From Pyropia yezoensis (Eukaryota > Rhodophyta > Bangiophyceae > Bangiales > Bangiaceae): a DNA stretch of 64,000 nucleotides. Below are positions 1-11,140 of this stretch, piece after piece. The stretch is taken from NCBI GenBank assembly GCA_009829735.1, contig CM020618.1, forward strand, positions 40,973,030 to 41,037,029, read 5' to 3'. The first letter of the stretch is position 1; each line of letters starts with the position of its first letter. Both the position numbers and the translations under genes were made by a program. The notes under the pieces were generated by a model. It made no database searches and was not told the DNA's origin. It saw nothing but the letters and a program-made list of their open reading frames with translations.

Positions 1-932
1 TCACCCTTGAGGTTACCCTCGGGCAGGCTTCATCCTTCTTGCTGTCCGTCCGCCGGCAGGGTCGTCTGTTTCATCTTCCGACGGGTGTCCGTCGGCACAT
101 CGCGCAGTTGGGCGTGGATCTGATAGCTGCCAAGACCGGGTTGGCCCGGGAGTTCGAAGCCCTGCTGGCTGTTCACGATGCCGTGAACTGGGCTGGGGTG
201 TTGGCCCTTCCCCCGTACCGGGACCCGCAGGCTGGGGCTTCCCCCTTGCCTCGTCACTCGTTGCGTGTCCGGCGTACTCAGCCGGGTGAGCCTAGTTGCC
301 ATGGGTGGGCGTCCACCGAGGCCGTTCCTGACCTGGGTATTCCCATGGTTATCCATGACCCTCTTCAGGTCCTTGCTCCGTGGTTCGGTAACCCGATGCC
401 GGCGGCGGTTGGCCGTCGTCCCCGAGCGTGGGGCTCTGTGGGTGGGGAGCGTGAGGTGTCCCGTCGTCGGGCGGAGTACCGCCGTGGTTACGGTGGAGCC
501 CCTTCGGTAGGGTCCTACCGGGCCTCGTATCAGGTGCCACCGGCTCCGGTGGTAGCCGTGTCGGCTCCTATGGCTCCTCTGGCTGCGCCAGTGTCACCTC
601 CCGCCCCTGTCCTACATGACGGGGGTCCCCGTCTCTGGTATGAGGGCGTTGACGCCCTTGTTACCCGCGCCATGCGTGGGGGTCTCTCTGTTAGCTGGGG
701 GGATATCCCCCCAGGTGCTGCGCTGGTTGGGTCAGCGCGTTGCTTCGGTGGCGTGCTGGACCGCCTCCAGAAAGCTCTGGAGGACGTGGAGGCTGGCCGC
801 AGCACCCTCGTCCAGCTATGCACCGAGGTAACTCGGGTGGTCGACCGTCGTGACGTTGCCGACCGGTGGAGCACGGAGGTCTACGCGCTTACGCGTGAGT
901 GGCCTCCCTCGGGCAGTGGGTCTACCCACTGA
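1..932 (+). CDS. antisense coding region of gypsy A copy 1 (C-terminal part)
   Basis: An open frame on the plus strand runs from the window edge to 932, opposite in sense to gag-pol of the element that contains it. It matches the minus-strand frame at 8,359-9,167 over most of its length; both contain PTGVRRHI, AVHDAVNWA and DLGIPMVIHDPLQ. The product has no domain I recognise. It has a mixed-residue N-terminal half, then a Pro/Ala/Val linker, then a second conserved block around 'GGPRLWYEGVDALVTR'. Because both copies carry it in the same relative place and orientation, it belongs to the element and is not a host gene. It ends convergently with pol, about 480 bp apart. Confidence 0.7.
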   Translation, partial: TLEVTLGQASSFLLSVRRQGRLFHLPTGVRRHIAQLGVDLIAAKTGLAREFEALLAVHDAVNWAGVLALPPYRDPQAGASPLPRHSLRVRRTQPGEPSCHGWASTEAVPDLGIPMVIHDPLQVLAPWFGNPMPAAVGRRPRAWGSVGGEREVSRRRAEYRRGYGGAPSVGSYRASYQVPPAPVVAVSAPMAPLAAPVSPPAPVLHDGGPRLWYEGVDALVTRAMRGGLSVSWGDIPPGAALVGSARCFGGVLDRLQKALEDVEAGRSTLVQLCTEVTRVVDRRDVADRWSTEVYALTREWPPSGSGSTH

Positions 933-1114
933 GGAGTGCTATTGTTTGTGCGGGAGAGGGCCCCGGCAACCCTTATGGTAGCCGGGTAGTAGTGAGTATA
1001 AACTCATCCCCCGCTGGGGGCATTGCTTGCCTCTGTTTGCTGCCCTGGGGAGTACCCCTTCTGGCTCAGTGGTGCCTTGCCTCCCGTCCAACTTCTTCCG
1101 GTTGGTTCATGCTT

Positions 1115-1167
1115 GGGGAGGTTATCCTCCCTCACTTTGTGTCTTGGCTTTGGGAGGTCATCCTCCC
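1115..1167. promoter_or_regulatory. two near-identical short hairpins between convergent frames
   Basis: GGGGAGGTTATCCTCCC (1,115-1,131) and GGGAGGTCATCCTCCC (1,152-1,167) are perfect stem-loops 20 bp apart. They lie in the 480-bp gap where pol (minus) and the antisense frame (plus) converge. A role in 3'-end formation is inferred only. Confidence 0.5.
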
Positions 1168-1249
1168 GTGTAAGCCTCCTAGTTACTTCGATATTATCGG
1201 AGTTAGCCTTTACCTTTAAGTTACCTTATTAAGGTTCAGGTTTTTACTG

Positions 1250-1345
1250 AGTTACCTAAGCTTAGCTCTACTTAGTTACCTAAGCTTGGTTCGACTTAGA
1301 AACCTAAGTCTGATTTGACTTAGAAACCTAAGTCTGCTTTAACCA
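1250..1345. repeat. short palindromic tandem repeat
   Basis: Four or so units built on CTTAG...CCTAAG recur here, for example GACTTAGAAACCTAAGTCTG twice in a row. Each unit is itself a dyad, so the array can fold on either strand. It lies just downstream of the pol stop, near a G-rich purine run at about 1,378-1,385 (minus strand) that could be the polypurine tract or part of it. Confidence 0.6.
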
Positions 1346-1412
1346 TGTCACACCCTACTTAGTAGGTATAAGCCTCACCCCCCAACAGCCGAAGTCGGTG
1401 TCGGTTGGGTTG

Positions 1413-4400
1413 TTACAGTAGGCGTCGTCGCCTCATGTAAGGCATGAGTAGTTGGCGGGGTATATTTGCCGCCTGTTCCCAGGTGGGTGAGTCGTATCCG
1501 ACCCACATAACCTTGACGTACCAGGGTCCTGGTAGGTCCGGGTCGGTGTGTCCGACCACGCTCTCTACTTGGTATGGAATCCCATCCGGTCCCACCGGGT
1601 CATCTGACCGGTGGGTTGTAAGAGCTTCATGTAGCAAGCCAGCCGGTACCGGCTGAGGCTGTTCCGGCTTCGGAGCAGGTGTGACATCATTCATACTGAT
1701 GCGTTGGATCTCCGTATCGGAGTGTAAGATAACAGAGTGGTCATCTCTGTGGAGGATCTGGTACGGTCCCTTGACCGGTTGCATAAGCTTGTTCCCTCGG
1801 AACTTCTGGTGTCTGATATAGACCCAGTCACCTGTTACCAGGGTTGCGTTGCGCACCCGTAGTCGGGCGTCGAAGTTCTTCTTATACCGAAGTTGTGTTC
1901 TGTCAAGGGCACCCTTGAGCTTAGGAATCATCCACGATAGCTTGGCCAACCAAGCTAGGTGGATGCGTTCGGCGGGTCGGCCCTTCGGTGTATCATACCG
2001 AGTGCACCTGCCGGGTGGCAGCGTCAGGTTACCGACGCCTAGTGGCATGACCCACTCCAGCGGAGCAATGTTTGTGCTCCGATGTGGCCTGGCATTGTAT
2101 GCCAGGGTGAGTACGGACAGAAGCCTGTCCCAAGTGTTCGTGTGCTCGGCCACGTAGCACTGTAGCATCTTTACGATGGTGCGGTTGAACCGCTCCACCT
2201 GCCCGTTGGACTGCGGGTGGTAGTCGGATGCCCGACGTGGTTCGATACCGAACATGCCCAGGACCTTAGTGCAGAATGCCGACGTAAGGTTTGCTCCGTT
2301 ATCGGAGAGGAGTTGCTTCATGACTCCGTATGCACTGATCCAGTGGTCAACCACTGCGTTCATGATCGTGTATGCCGTATCATTCGGGATGGCTGCCGCT
2401 CGTGACAGCTTGGTGAATCGGTCAGACATGACCAGGATGTACCTGTTCCCTTCTTCCGTTACCGGAAGTGGCCCGAGTATGTCGATAGCGACTTGCTCGT
2501 TGGGCCCATCGGGTGGGAATAGCTTCATGGCAGACGCCTGCCTATGTAGACTCATGCGGTTACGCGCACAGGGGTGGCATCCCCTTACGTGGTCGACCAC
2601 GTCGACGGCCATTGCTGGCCAGTAGAAGAACCTTCGCATTGCTGCGAACATACGTGAACCCCCCGGGTGTCCGGCTGTAGGGTTCTCATGTTCTCGTTCC
2701 ATGACGGCTTGCCGTAAGGACACGGGAACCACGACTTGATGTCGTCCATCGGCGGGTGCCCGCCGGTATATGAGTCCGTCTTCGTTCTCGGAGAAGATGC
2801 CGGCCGTACCGGCCAGGAGGTTAGCACGATGACGTCTACAGTCATCGTCGTTGGCCTGTGCCTCGCGGAGGTCCGCGAGGGTCAATGGGCACGCAAGGTG
2901 TGCCATGGTATGGTCAGCCATACCCTGGGTAGCATTACCCACCATGCACACCGGTACCACCGGGATGTCCTCGTCCACCGGGCGGGTATCCCCGCTCGGG
3001 GTGTCGAGTCGAGACAACGCGTCTCCGAGGTGGTGGGTTGACCCAGCCTTATACACCGTGCGCTAGTCGTGCTCGGCCATCTTCAGCCTCCATCGGGCTA
3101 GCCTCCCATGGCTATCGGAATCCTTGTCACCAAGGTTGAGGAGCCATCGTAGGGGTTCGTGGTCGGACCTCACGATGAACCTGGAGCCCTCCAGGTATGG
3201 ACGGAGCAGTTGCACTGCCCATATAACTCCGAGGCATTCACGCTCGGTGGCACTATAGTTCCGCTCAGCCGGGTTGAGTGTCCGGCTGAAGTACCCTACC
3301 GGACGTAGGTCCGGGATAACGTTATCGGTACCGATCAACGTCTCTCCCTGTAACAGGGTGCATCCCACTTGTGTATCACACGCATCGACATCGATGACGA
3401 AGGTACCCCGTCTATGCGGTAACGCAAGGACGGGTGGGGCTAGTAGGGCTCGCTTCAGCGACTCGAATGCCTCCTCTTCGCTAGGCGAAGGGGGTTGGAG
3501 TACCTTGGGTAAGGTACTGCTCGTAAGAACCGTTAACGGTTTAGCTATCCGAGCGAAGTCCTTGACGAACCGTCGGTATACATTGCACATTCCCAGGAAG
3601 CTCTTGAGCTGCGTCTGGGTGTTAGGTAACCGGGCATCCCGGAGTGCCCGGGTATTGGCTTCGAGTACCCCTAGTTTACCAGGGGTTATCTGGTGGCCCA
3701 GATATTCGACCGTCTGTTGGAAGAAGGCGCACTTCTTCAGACGCAGGGTTACCCCGGCGTTCCTCAAGAGGGTGAGTACCTCGTCAACATGTTGTACATG
3801 GTCATCCATGTTACGTGAGAAGACGATGACGTCATCGAGGTACACTAGGCAGTTACGCCACTTCACCCCAGACAGTATGATGTCGATAGCCCGCTGGAAT
3901 GTAGCGGGGGCGTTGGACAATCCGAAGGGCATCCTTAGGAACTCGTACACTCCACTGTGACAGACGAATGCCGTCTTGGGGATATCCTCGTCCGCCACCG
4001 GGATCTGCCAGTATCCGGCATTGCAGTCGATGGTGGTAAACACCGTAGCCTCCCCCAGGGAGTCGATGCATTCATCCATCCTTGGTAAAGGGTATGAGTC
4101 CTTCTTGGTAACCAAGTTGAGGCGTCGATAATCGATGCAAAACCGAGGGGTTTGATCCTTCTTCGGCACAATAACGACTGGGGCACCCCATTCCGACATC
4201 GAAGGTCGGATCACCTTAGCTTCACTCATCCTCTTCACTTCTCCATCAACGATCTCTCGTTGCATAGGTCCCGCTCGGTGCGGTTGTGAGCGGGCGGGTC
4301 GTGCGCCTGGTACCAGGTCTATACGATGTTGGGTTGCCCCAATGGTCCCCAAGGCCCCGCCTGTCCACATAACGTCATGCTTTCTTAGCATCCGTCGTAC

Positions 4401-5579
4401 CCCTTCGGCTACCGAAGGGGGAAGGTGGTCGAGGTCAGCCTCGGCCAGTGCCTTCAAGGCCTCTTGGTCCTTTGGCGGCAGGTCCGCCGGAGCCGCCGAT
4501 GGGTTAGGCTTCCCGTCATCGGGTTGCTGTCGCTCGGTGGTCTCGGCGACCGCCAGTACTTCAAGTGGTTCCACTTGACCTTCCTTATCAGGGGTAAGGA
4601 TATCTCCTTCGTAGAGTTCGGCAATCCCGAGGATAGTTCCCTTCGGGAGGGTGACTGCCTTACGGCGGTAGTTCGCCATCACTAGGAGGGACGACCCTCC
4701 TGCTGGGAGGTCTATGAGACCGTTGGCCATGGTCAACCCATGGCGCTTGTACGTCCGTAGGTTGGACTGGACTCTGCAGATGCCTGCGAGGTCGCAGTTA
4801 ACCGGGAGGACTGTCTCTGACAACGGCTCAAAGCGAGTTCGCTTGGCCACCCGAAGTGTCTTCGGCTCGACGCTTGCGTACACCTCAGCCACGTTAACGC
4901 GGCTTCCTTGTAGCGTCAGGTCCCTGACGATAGCCGTGTGTCCTCGCTTCGTCCCGTCGGCTTCTTGAAGCTCGACGGTCCTCCGGCCTGGCCGGATTGC
5001 ATCAACGTGAACGTTGATGAAGGTGCACCCCAGTATGCAGGGCACCGATAGCGTTTCACATACCAGGAAGTCAACTTCCGAGGTGAGATCCCCGATGGTA
5101 ACCTGCAGCGACATCGCTGCGGTCGTACGAATGAGTCGACCATTCGCGTCCTTGATGGTGGGTCCCCGAGTCACTCTGACTCGTGGAAGCCACTTGTCCG
5201 GGAGGGTATCCTTCCGGATAAGGTTGGGTCCAGCCCCTGTGTCCAGTACAGGGTAGTACGATCGTGTCGACTGGGGGTCAACCCCCAGTGTGGCTGATAC
5301 CTTGAAGTTCTCCAAGGTAAACAACACATGTCCTACCCCGATATCCGGTGTAGCTCGGGCATCCTGAACAGGGCCCTTGTCTGGTTCAACGTGAAGGGGC
5401 TTCCCGTCCTCTCCTCCCAACCTCGGGGGTTGGTCATCAATCCCCTGACGCCGTGTCGTCGGGGCCGGAAGGTGTACCCGGCGGTTGATGCGGCGTCGGC
5501 TCAACCGCGCTCTCCGTGGGGCTTTCCCCGCGGTACTCCGGGGTGGCTTGCTTGGGTGACCCCAGCGCCCCCCGGTCAT
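1413..5579 (-). CDS. pol: pol region of gypsy A copy 1 (protease, RT, RNase H, integrase, chromodomain)
   Basis: Domains in order on the minus strand: an aspartic protease with LDTGAGPNLI (near 5,240); reverse transcriptase with the catalytic YLDDVIVFS (near 3,830); RNase H starting FVIDVDACDTQVG (near 3,390); an integrase with an HHCC-type zinc finger (HPGG...CHPCARNR, about 2,560-2,680) and an RNase H-fold core; and a C-terminal chromodomain-like segment, VMWVGYDSPTWEQAANIP (about 1,440-1,500). The order RT-RNase H-integrase-chromodomain is that of Ty3/gypsy chromoviruses. It is largely open and looks close to whole. Confidence 0.88.
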
Positions 5580-5587
5580 CCTTCCTC

Positions 5588-7777
5588 TTACTCGTTTCCC
5601 GCCCTTGGTAGGGTGCTGTCCGCCGGGACATCCGGCTGAGGAGGTGCCCCCTCGACGGCCAGTACTCCACCTGGAGCTGGCTGCCTACCCGGTGCGGGTC
5701 CGGGTGCTCGGGCGGGATACCCCCCGGTGGATGCCTTGCGTTGCGCCGCTGCCCGCCGAGACTCCTCGGGGATGAGTGGGCAGGAAGACACCCAGTGCTG
5801 GGGATCCCCACACAACATACATCCGGACGTACCGGTCCCCCCTTGAGGTCGCATCGGGGTAGCCCCGTAGCTACGGTTGCCTCCCTCGGGCGCCCGAGTG
5901 CCTGCTCCCTGGTAGGCCTTGGGTCCTTGGGTCAACCGGAACATGGACTCCCCCAACCGGTTGGGTCGGCCCGCAATCTGCGGGGGTGCCTCCGTGCGCA
6001 CCGCCCATGTTGGCAAGGGTTGGTGAGGGTTACCCGTCACCGGGGAGTACCCCGTAGTCCGCACATACGGGACGCGCCGTCCCGTTCCTTCGTTGACCTG
6101 GAACTGGGTTCCAGCCGGGGCGATGTACGCTACCGTACCATGTTCATCAATCACCGGCGTCGCCGGTAGCAACAGGTGGCCCTGTTGGTCGACTAGAGGG
6201 TCACCCTCACCAATAGGGGTATGTTCGGTCGCCACCAGTACTGGTGCGGCCTTACGTTCCACCTTCTCTTGCCTCGGTACCGGGGTAAGACTGGGCTTGC
6301 CTCCCTCACCCTTGAGCTTCGGGGCCAAGGCACACTCCGGGTGTAGAACCCGGTAGGCGTCCCCTAGGGACTTGCACATATGCATCAGTCGACTGAAGTT
6401 CGTCCGTGCCGTATTGGCGCCCCGTGCGGATATCCGCACGTAGTTGGGTACTCCTGCGAACAGGATGGCCCGTAGCTCCCCTTCTCCGAGGAGCTTCCCC
6501 AGCTCGTAGTCGAGCTCTTGGATCCGGCGTCCAAACATCTCCTCATCCTCCCAGGACTGGGCGGTGGCAGTGCGAAGGGCCCGATAGTGGTCCTCGCACT
6601 TGTCCTCACTGAGGTAGCTGCTCAGCAGCTCCTTCAATATCCCACGGTAATCCATGGGGGTGGCCGCGACCCTCATTCCCGGCATCGGGGATGCCTGGCG
6701 AAGAATGCCTCGCACCCGTTCATCAACAAAGAACGGGAGGATCTCCAGAGCCAGCCCCTCGTTAACGAGCGCCTTGTCTGCGGCTGCCTTGAAGCTAGTC
6801 AAGAAGCCGATGACTGCCAACGGGCGTCCGTTCGGCCCCCCGAACATAGGGACTCCCTTCATAAGGGTCTGCATAGAGCGGATCGCCCGATGCAACGTAT
6901 TACGCATCGATTCCGATACGGTGGTAGAGCGGTCCTCCAAACGATAACGTTCCGGAGTAAGAACCGACCGGAAGACCTCGTTGACGATCTCCGTGTCAGC
7001 GTCCTGGATATCCAGTCGCTTAGCCAGTTGATGAGCGAACTCATCGGACTCCATCCGCTTCAGTAGGCTCGCAGTTACCTGCGCGGTCATAGCTTCCACC
7101 ACTGAAGATGGTACTTCAGGCGTCGGCACCTCGGGAACCCGAGTTGCTTGGCCTCCTTCGTCGTGGGGGTACTGCGAGAGGGTACCTCCTCCCCCAATAA
7201 CCGACTCTCCCCCGGCGTACGTATCCGCCGGGTCGTGTCCGCGGAGTCCGCTTCGGGTGCTCCGAGCGTATTGCTCCGTGTGACTCCGTTCCAACTCTGC
7301 CGACGAGTCGGACCCATACCCCATTGTGTCCGGGGGTTGTCCAGGAGTAGCAACACCGGGGTTGACCCTGGTGGACTCCGAAAGTAGTCCGGCCGGTTCG
7401 AACCGTACCGGTGTGGGAGGAACACGACGGGGTCCCGTCGTGTGCCGTGTTGACATCAACACTGCCATTGCGTCCTCCGTCCGATCTTGACGGGCGTCGA
7501 GCCCGGAAAACCGGGCCTCGATGCGGGCCAATGATGCCATCAGGGAATCCCCTGGTGAAGGAGGCGGCGGAGTGAGGTCGGTCGACGACAGTTGAGGCGG
7601 GCCCCCGCCTCCTGCCGTCCGAGCCGTGCCAAACGTCGATCCGGCCCCGGAAAGCATTGGCGTCTCAATGTTATCGATCGGGTTCCCGATCCCGGTTCCC
7701 TTAGTCACCTCCGGGGTCGGCGTCGACGCCGATCCGTCATCTTGAACGTTCCCCGTCTCTTGGGTAGACATGGTCAC
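5588..7777 (-). CDS. gag: gag polyprotein of gypsy A copy 1
   Basis: This long gag reading frame encodes about 729 residues and starts some 220 bp inside the 5' LTR. The N-terminal third is Ser/Thr/Pro/Gly-rich. The middle is helical and capsid-like, with the segment around 'DEFAHQLAKRLD' and the Arg/Leu-rich stretch after it. Near the C-terminus there is a CCHC zinc knuckle, CMLCGDPQHWVSSC (about 5,780-5,825), which marks it as nucleocapsid. Pol follows immediately downstream. The product would assemble the virus-like particle that packages element RNA. Confidence 0.85.
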   Translation of the reverse strand: MTMSTQETGNVQDDGSASTPTPEVTKGTGIGNPIDNIETPMLSGAGSTFGTARTAGGGGPPQLSSTDLTPPPPSPGDSLMASLARIEARFSGLDARQDRTEDAMAVLMSTRHTTGPRRVPPTPVRFEPAGLLSESTRVNPGVATPGQPPDTMGYGSDSSAELERSHTEQYARSTRSGLRGHDPADTYAGGESVIGGGGTLSQYPHDEGGQATRVPEVPTPEVPSSVVEAMTAQVTASLLKRMESDEFAHQLAKRLDIQDADTEIVNEVFRSVLTPERYRLEDRSTTVSESMRNTLHRAIRSMQTLMKGVPMFGGPNGRPLAVIGFLTSFKAAADKALVNEGLALEILPFFVDERVRGILRQASPMPGMRVAATPMDYRGILKELLSSYLSEDKCEDHYRALRTATAQSWEDEEMFGRRIQELDYELGKLLGEGELRAILFAGVPNYVRISARGANTARTNFSRLMHMCKSLGDAYRVLHPECALAPKLKGEGGKPSLTPVPRQEKVERKAAPVLVATEHTPIGEGDPLVDQQGHLLLPATPVIDEHGTVAYIAPAGTQFQVNEGTGRRVPYVRTTGYSPVTGNPHQPLPTWAVRTEAPPQIAGRPNRLGESMFRLTQGPKAYQGAGTRAPEGGNRSYGATPMRPQGGTGTSGCMLCGDPQHWVSSCPLIPEESRRAAAQRKASTGGYPARAPGPAPGRQPAPGGVLAVEGAPPQPDVPADSTLPRAGNE

Positions 7778-7975
7778 AATCAGTCAACCGACGTATCAAT
7801 CACCACGAACAAGAGAGCGAGGGGGTAGATTGGGGAGAGTACAGTAGATCACAGTCAAAGGTAAAAACTCAACACAATCGATCAGGTCGCAACACCACGA
7901 GTACAAGAAAAGGACCAGATCCCTATCCGTGTGCCAGGGCCGAAGACGGCGTCACCACAAGGGTGACGGAAACCC

Positions 7976-7994
7976 GTCCCCTGCTGCTCCACCA
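7976..7994 (-). other. primer-binding site of gypsy A copy 1
   Basis: One base inside the LTR end the minus strand reads TGGTGGAGCAGCAGGGG, which begins with the TGG expected opposite a tRNA CCA end. The priming tRNA was not identified. Confidence 0.6.
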
Positions 7995-7995
7995 A

Positions 7996-8358
7996 TGTAG
8001 CACAATAGGAATCCGTCGCACGTCCACTCTCAGGGAACACTCACCAAGGGGGATCGGCACCAACGTCACCGGGAGGCCAAGGTTGCTGTCCTTGGAGCGC
8101 AAGCCACGGGACCAAGATGGGAGCCCAAATGGGAGGGGTTTGTTGTTCTACCTTGGCCGGCGGTGGATTCGCCACCGGCCCCCTCGTTATAAACCCTCGG
8201 AGACACTACTAACTACCCTCCACCCCAAGATACAAGTCCCTCTGGTCATACGTAACTTATAGATACCGTGACCAGCTCGGACTCTCAAATTGCAAGTTAA
8301 GGATTAGAAGTAGCCCCCCTAATATTAGGGTCACAATACGGACAACCATATTGCTACA
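7996..8358 (-). repeat. 5' LTR of gypsy A copy 1
   Basis: This 363-bp LTR begins TGTAGCAATATGG and ends ATTGTGCTACA on the minus strand, with the usual TG...CA ends. It matches the plus-strand LTR at 11,141-11,502 with roughly one-tenth divergence. A TTATAA-type promoter box lies in its middle. It abuts the interrupted copy 2 directly at 8,359. Confidence 0.9.
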
Positions 8359-10929
8359 TGGAGGCGGACCAGCGCCCCATCAAAGCAGCGCGCGGAACCA
8401 ACCAGCGCAGCACCTGCGGGGATATCCCCGCAGCTAACCAAGAGACCCTCCCGCAGCTCGCGGGTAATGAGGGCGTCAACGCCCTCATACCATAGACAGG
8501 GACCCCCGTCCGGCATGACAGGGACGGAAGGAGAGACGGGCGCATCCAGAAGAGCCACAGGAGGCGATACGGCTGCCACCGGAGCCGGTGCCGCTCGATA
8601 CGAGGCACGGGAGGACCCCGCGGAAGGGGCTCCACCGTGAACCTGGCGGGACTCCCCCCGACGACGGAACGCCTCACGTTCCCCTCCCGTAGAGCCCCAC
8701 TCTCGGGGACGACGGCCAGCCCCCACCGGTATCGGATTACAGAACCTCGGGGCTATGCCCTGAAGGGGGTCGTGGATGACCATGGGAATACCTAGGTCAG
8801 GGACAGACTTGGTGGACGCCCACCCACGGTAACAAGGCATCCCCGGCTGAGTACGCCGGATGCGCAAAGAGTGACAGGGCAAGGGGACAGTCCCAGTCTG
8901 CGGATCCCGATACGGGGGTAGGTTCAAAACCTCCGCCCAGTTCACGGCATCATGAACAGCCAAGATAGCCTCAAACTCACAAGCTAACCCCGTCTTGGCA
9001 GCGAGGGCGTCAACGCCCAGCTCCCCAATGTGCCGACGGACACCCGTCGGAAGATCAAAAAGCTGACCCTGCCGACGGCCGGACAACAGGAAGGAAGAAG
9101 CCTGCCCGAGGGTGACCTCCAGGGTCAAGGTACCCTGCAACGGGCGCACGGACCGAGAGGCCCACACGCTACCGAAATATCGGAGGCACGGGCCGGTGTC
9201 AAAACGGAAAGCTGGGGCGTGTTACCACCCCTCCTGCCATAAGGGCGGGCGCACTAGAGTGTACTCCAGCGAGCGACGGATACCGGTCTGCAACGCACAT
9301 GGTATGTCGATGCGAAACGCATCCGCCATGACACCATGGTTGCGACGCCAGGTCGACGCCGACTTCAGCCCAGGCATGGGCAGGAAGAGCGCGGTCAACG
9401 TCAAATGCGGGGATACCCCCGGGAAGTACTCAAAGCCGGGATACCGGTTGGAATCGGGTAAGGTCTACACTAAAGCAACGGGGGTATCAGCAGCGGCAAC
9501 CCCCCGAGCGCTTGCGGGGTAGCCAACGTCCCGCGGCAACGCGGGAGCAATTCAGTCGCATACTTCGAACGAGGGGTTGAGGAAGACCTCCCCCCGCCCG
9601 ACCCGGGTGCGCCAGAGTTCGGCATGCCGGTCGTCCGGCTGACTCGGTATCCAATGATGCTCGACCCGGACCGCATTAGGCTGGACGACCAGCCGCGCCA
9701 ACTCCCGCTCCCAACGCGGGTCCAGCTCGACACGTCGGGAGGAACCTCCACGGTGGCTCGGCGGGTGGACGCCCATGCGCATCCGGCCAGCAGAGTCCAT
9801 GGGCTCTTGAACGGTCAGGCTACGAACCCGAGCCACCAAGTCGGAGACCAACATAGGGGGGTGTCCCACCAAAAGAGGCGACGCCGCCACCCAGCGGGGC
9901 AACCCGGGCCGGCCCTGGAAGGATCGACGGCGCCGGCGGAAGCCTAACCAGCAGATGTGCCGGCACCGCAGGCGCGCGGGGCCAAGGAGAAAGAAGAAGG
10001 GCGGGCACCAGCCCGGAGTAGCTCCCGGTGTCCACCGCCATCGGGGAAGGTACGTCTTGACCGACAGCAGCCCGCGGCACCGCGGGTAGTACACCACCTC
10101 CGACCCGATCCGACGACGTCACGCTGGCAACGGGAGAGAGAGGCACTTCTACTGCCACCGCGACCGGAGCACCGGCCGGGCGGGCGCACGCACCATCTTT
10201 ACCCGACGCACCGGGCGGGGCCCCGCCACTACCATTAACGTCAACGGCCGCACCATCTTGGGAAAGAGCAGAGCCGGCACCGGCGCCAGGCCCCATCCTG
10301 GCGACCGGAGCAGTAGGAAGAGGCGCCGACCCACGCAGTTGACCGCCCCCTGACGGTGCCGTTGTGCCGCTGCACACCGACGACAACCCGCCCGTCGGAC
10401 TAGCCGCCGACACGCGGACGGTTACGTTGTCCTCGTCGTCCTCCAACGAGCTCGCCCGGAAGCACTCGGCGGTAGTAGGAGCGACGGGCGCGTCGTCCTC
10501 CATCTCCTCGTTGAGCAGGAGCTCGGCCGCGACCCCGGGTACCAGGGGGTCGGACATGGTGAATCCGGGGCGGCAGGGGTCCCCCGTGCGAACAAGCCGC
10601 AGCCGGCTCCACCCGGTACGGTAAGAGAACAGGGACGAGCCATGGAAGCGCGGGCACCCGCGCTTATTACCACAAAGCCCGGCACGGGCGACACGGAAGC
10701 GCGGGACGGCCAACACCCAGAGAGCTACGAGGACGCTCCACGCAGGCAACTGGGCCAGGGCCACGCCCCCACACGGGGTGATCAAGGGGGGTCTTCCCGC
10801 AACCGCCCCCGCGAAACGCGGGCAGTCCCCGCCCCCACTCACTCGTCCACACGAGAGGGGCTCCCCTACCACCAGACGCCTGGTGGCGGATCCGCTTGCA
10901 CCACTCCCCAGAAGAGGGGGTCGTGGCAC
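8359..10929 (-). pseudogene. antisense coding region of gypsy A copy 2
   Basis: This is the homologue of the frame at 1-932, here with more of its N-terminal side. The 8,359-9,167 part aligns with copy 1. Farther upstream, conceptual translation on the minus strand gives an acidic stretch beginning MSDPLVPGVAAELLLNEEM (about 10,560) followed by a Pro/Ser/Val-rich section. No known domain is recognised. The region is broken in several places and truncated by copy 1. It shows that the antisense region fills about 2.5 kb between pol and the 3' LTR. Confidence 0.65.
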
Positions 10930-11140
10930 AAAACCCGCATGGGGAATTCAACGGTCCGGAAAACGGATCGTTTAACGCCACACTGAGGGGGGCGCCCCCC
11001 TCAATCAACCCCGAAAAGGGGTGTCTGCCGCGACAGGGCGCAAAGCCCCACCCGACCGAGAAACGGTCGCGCGACACACTTACAGTCGGAAAGCCAAATG
11101 TCAATCGACCCGAGGACAGGCCGAATCTAAGGGGGGGATA

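Larger units (their letters stand above)
1..8358 (-). mobile_element. Ty3/gypsy chromovirus, family A copy 1 (3' end lies beyond the window)
   Basis: This is an LTR retrotransposon on the minus strand. Reading from high to low coordinates it has a 5' LTR (7,996-8,358), a primer-binding site, gag, pol with protease, reverse transcriptase, RNase H, integrase and a C-terminal chromodomain, and then an antisense coding region at 1-932. The 3' LTR is not in the window. Projecting from copy 2, the whole element would be about 10.7 kb. It is inserted in the antisense coding region of copy 2, because the sequence just right of its LTR continues copy 2. Gag and pol are long and open, so it looks nearly whole, with at most one or two breaks. 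It cannot be dated from an LTR pair here, but it is younger than copy 2, which it interrupts. Confidence 0.9.
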
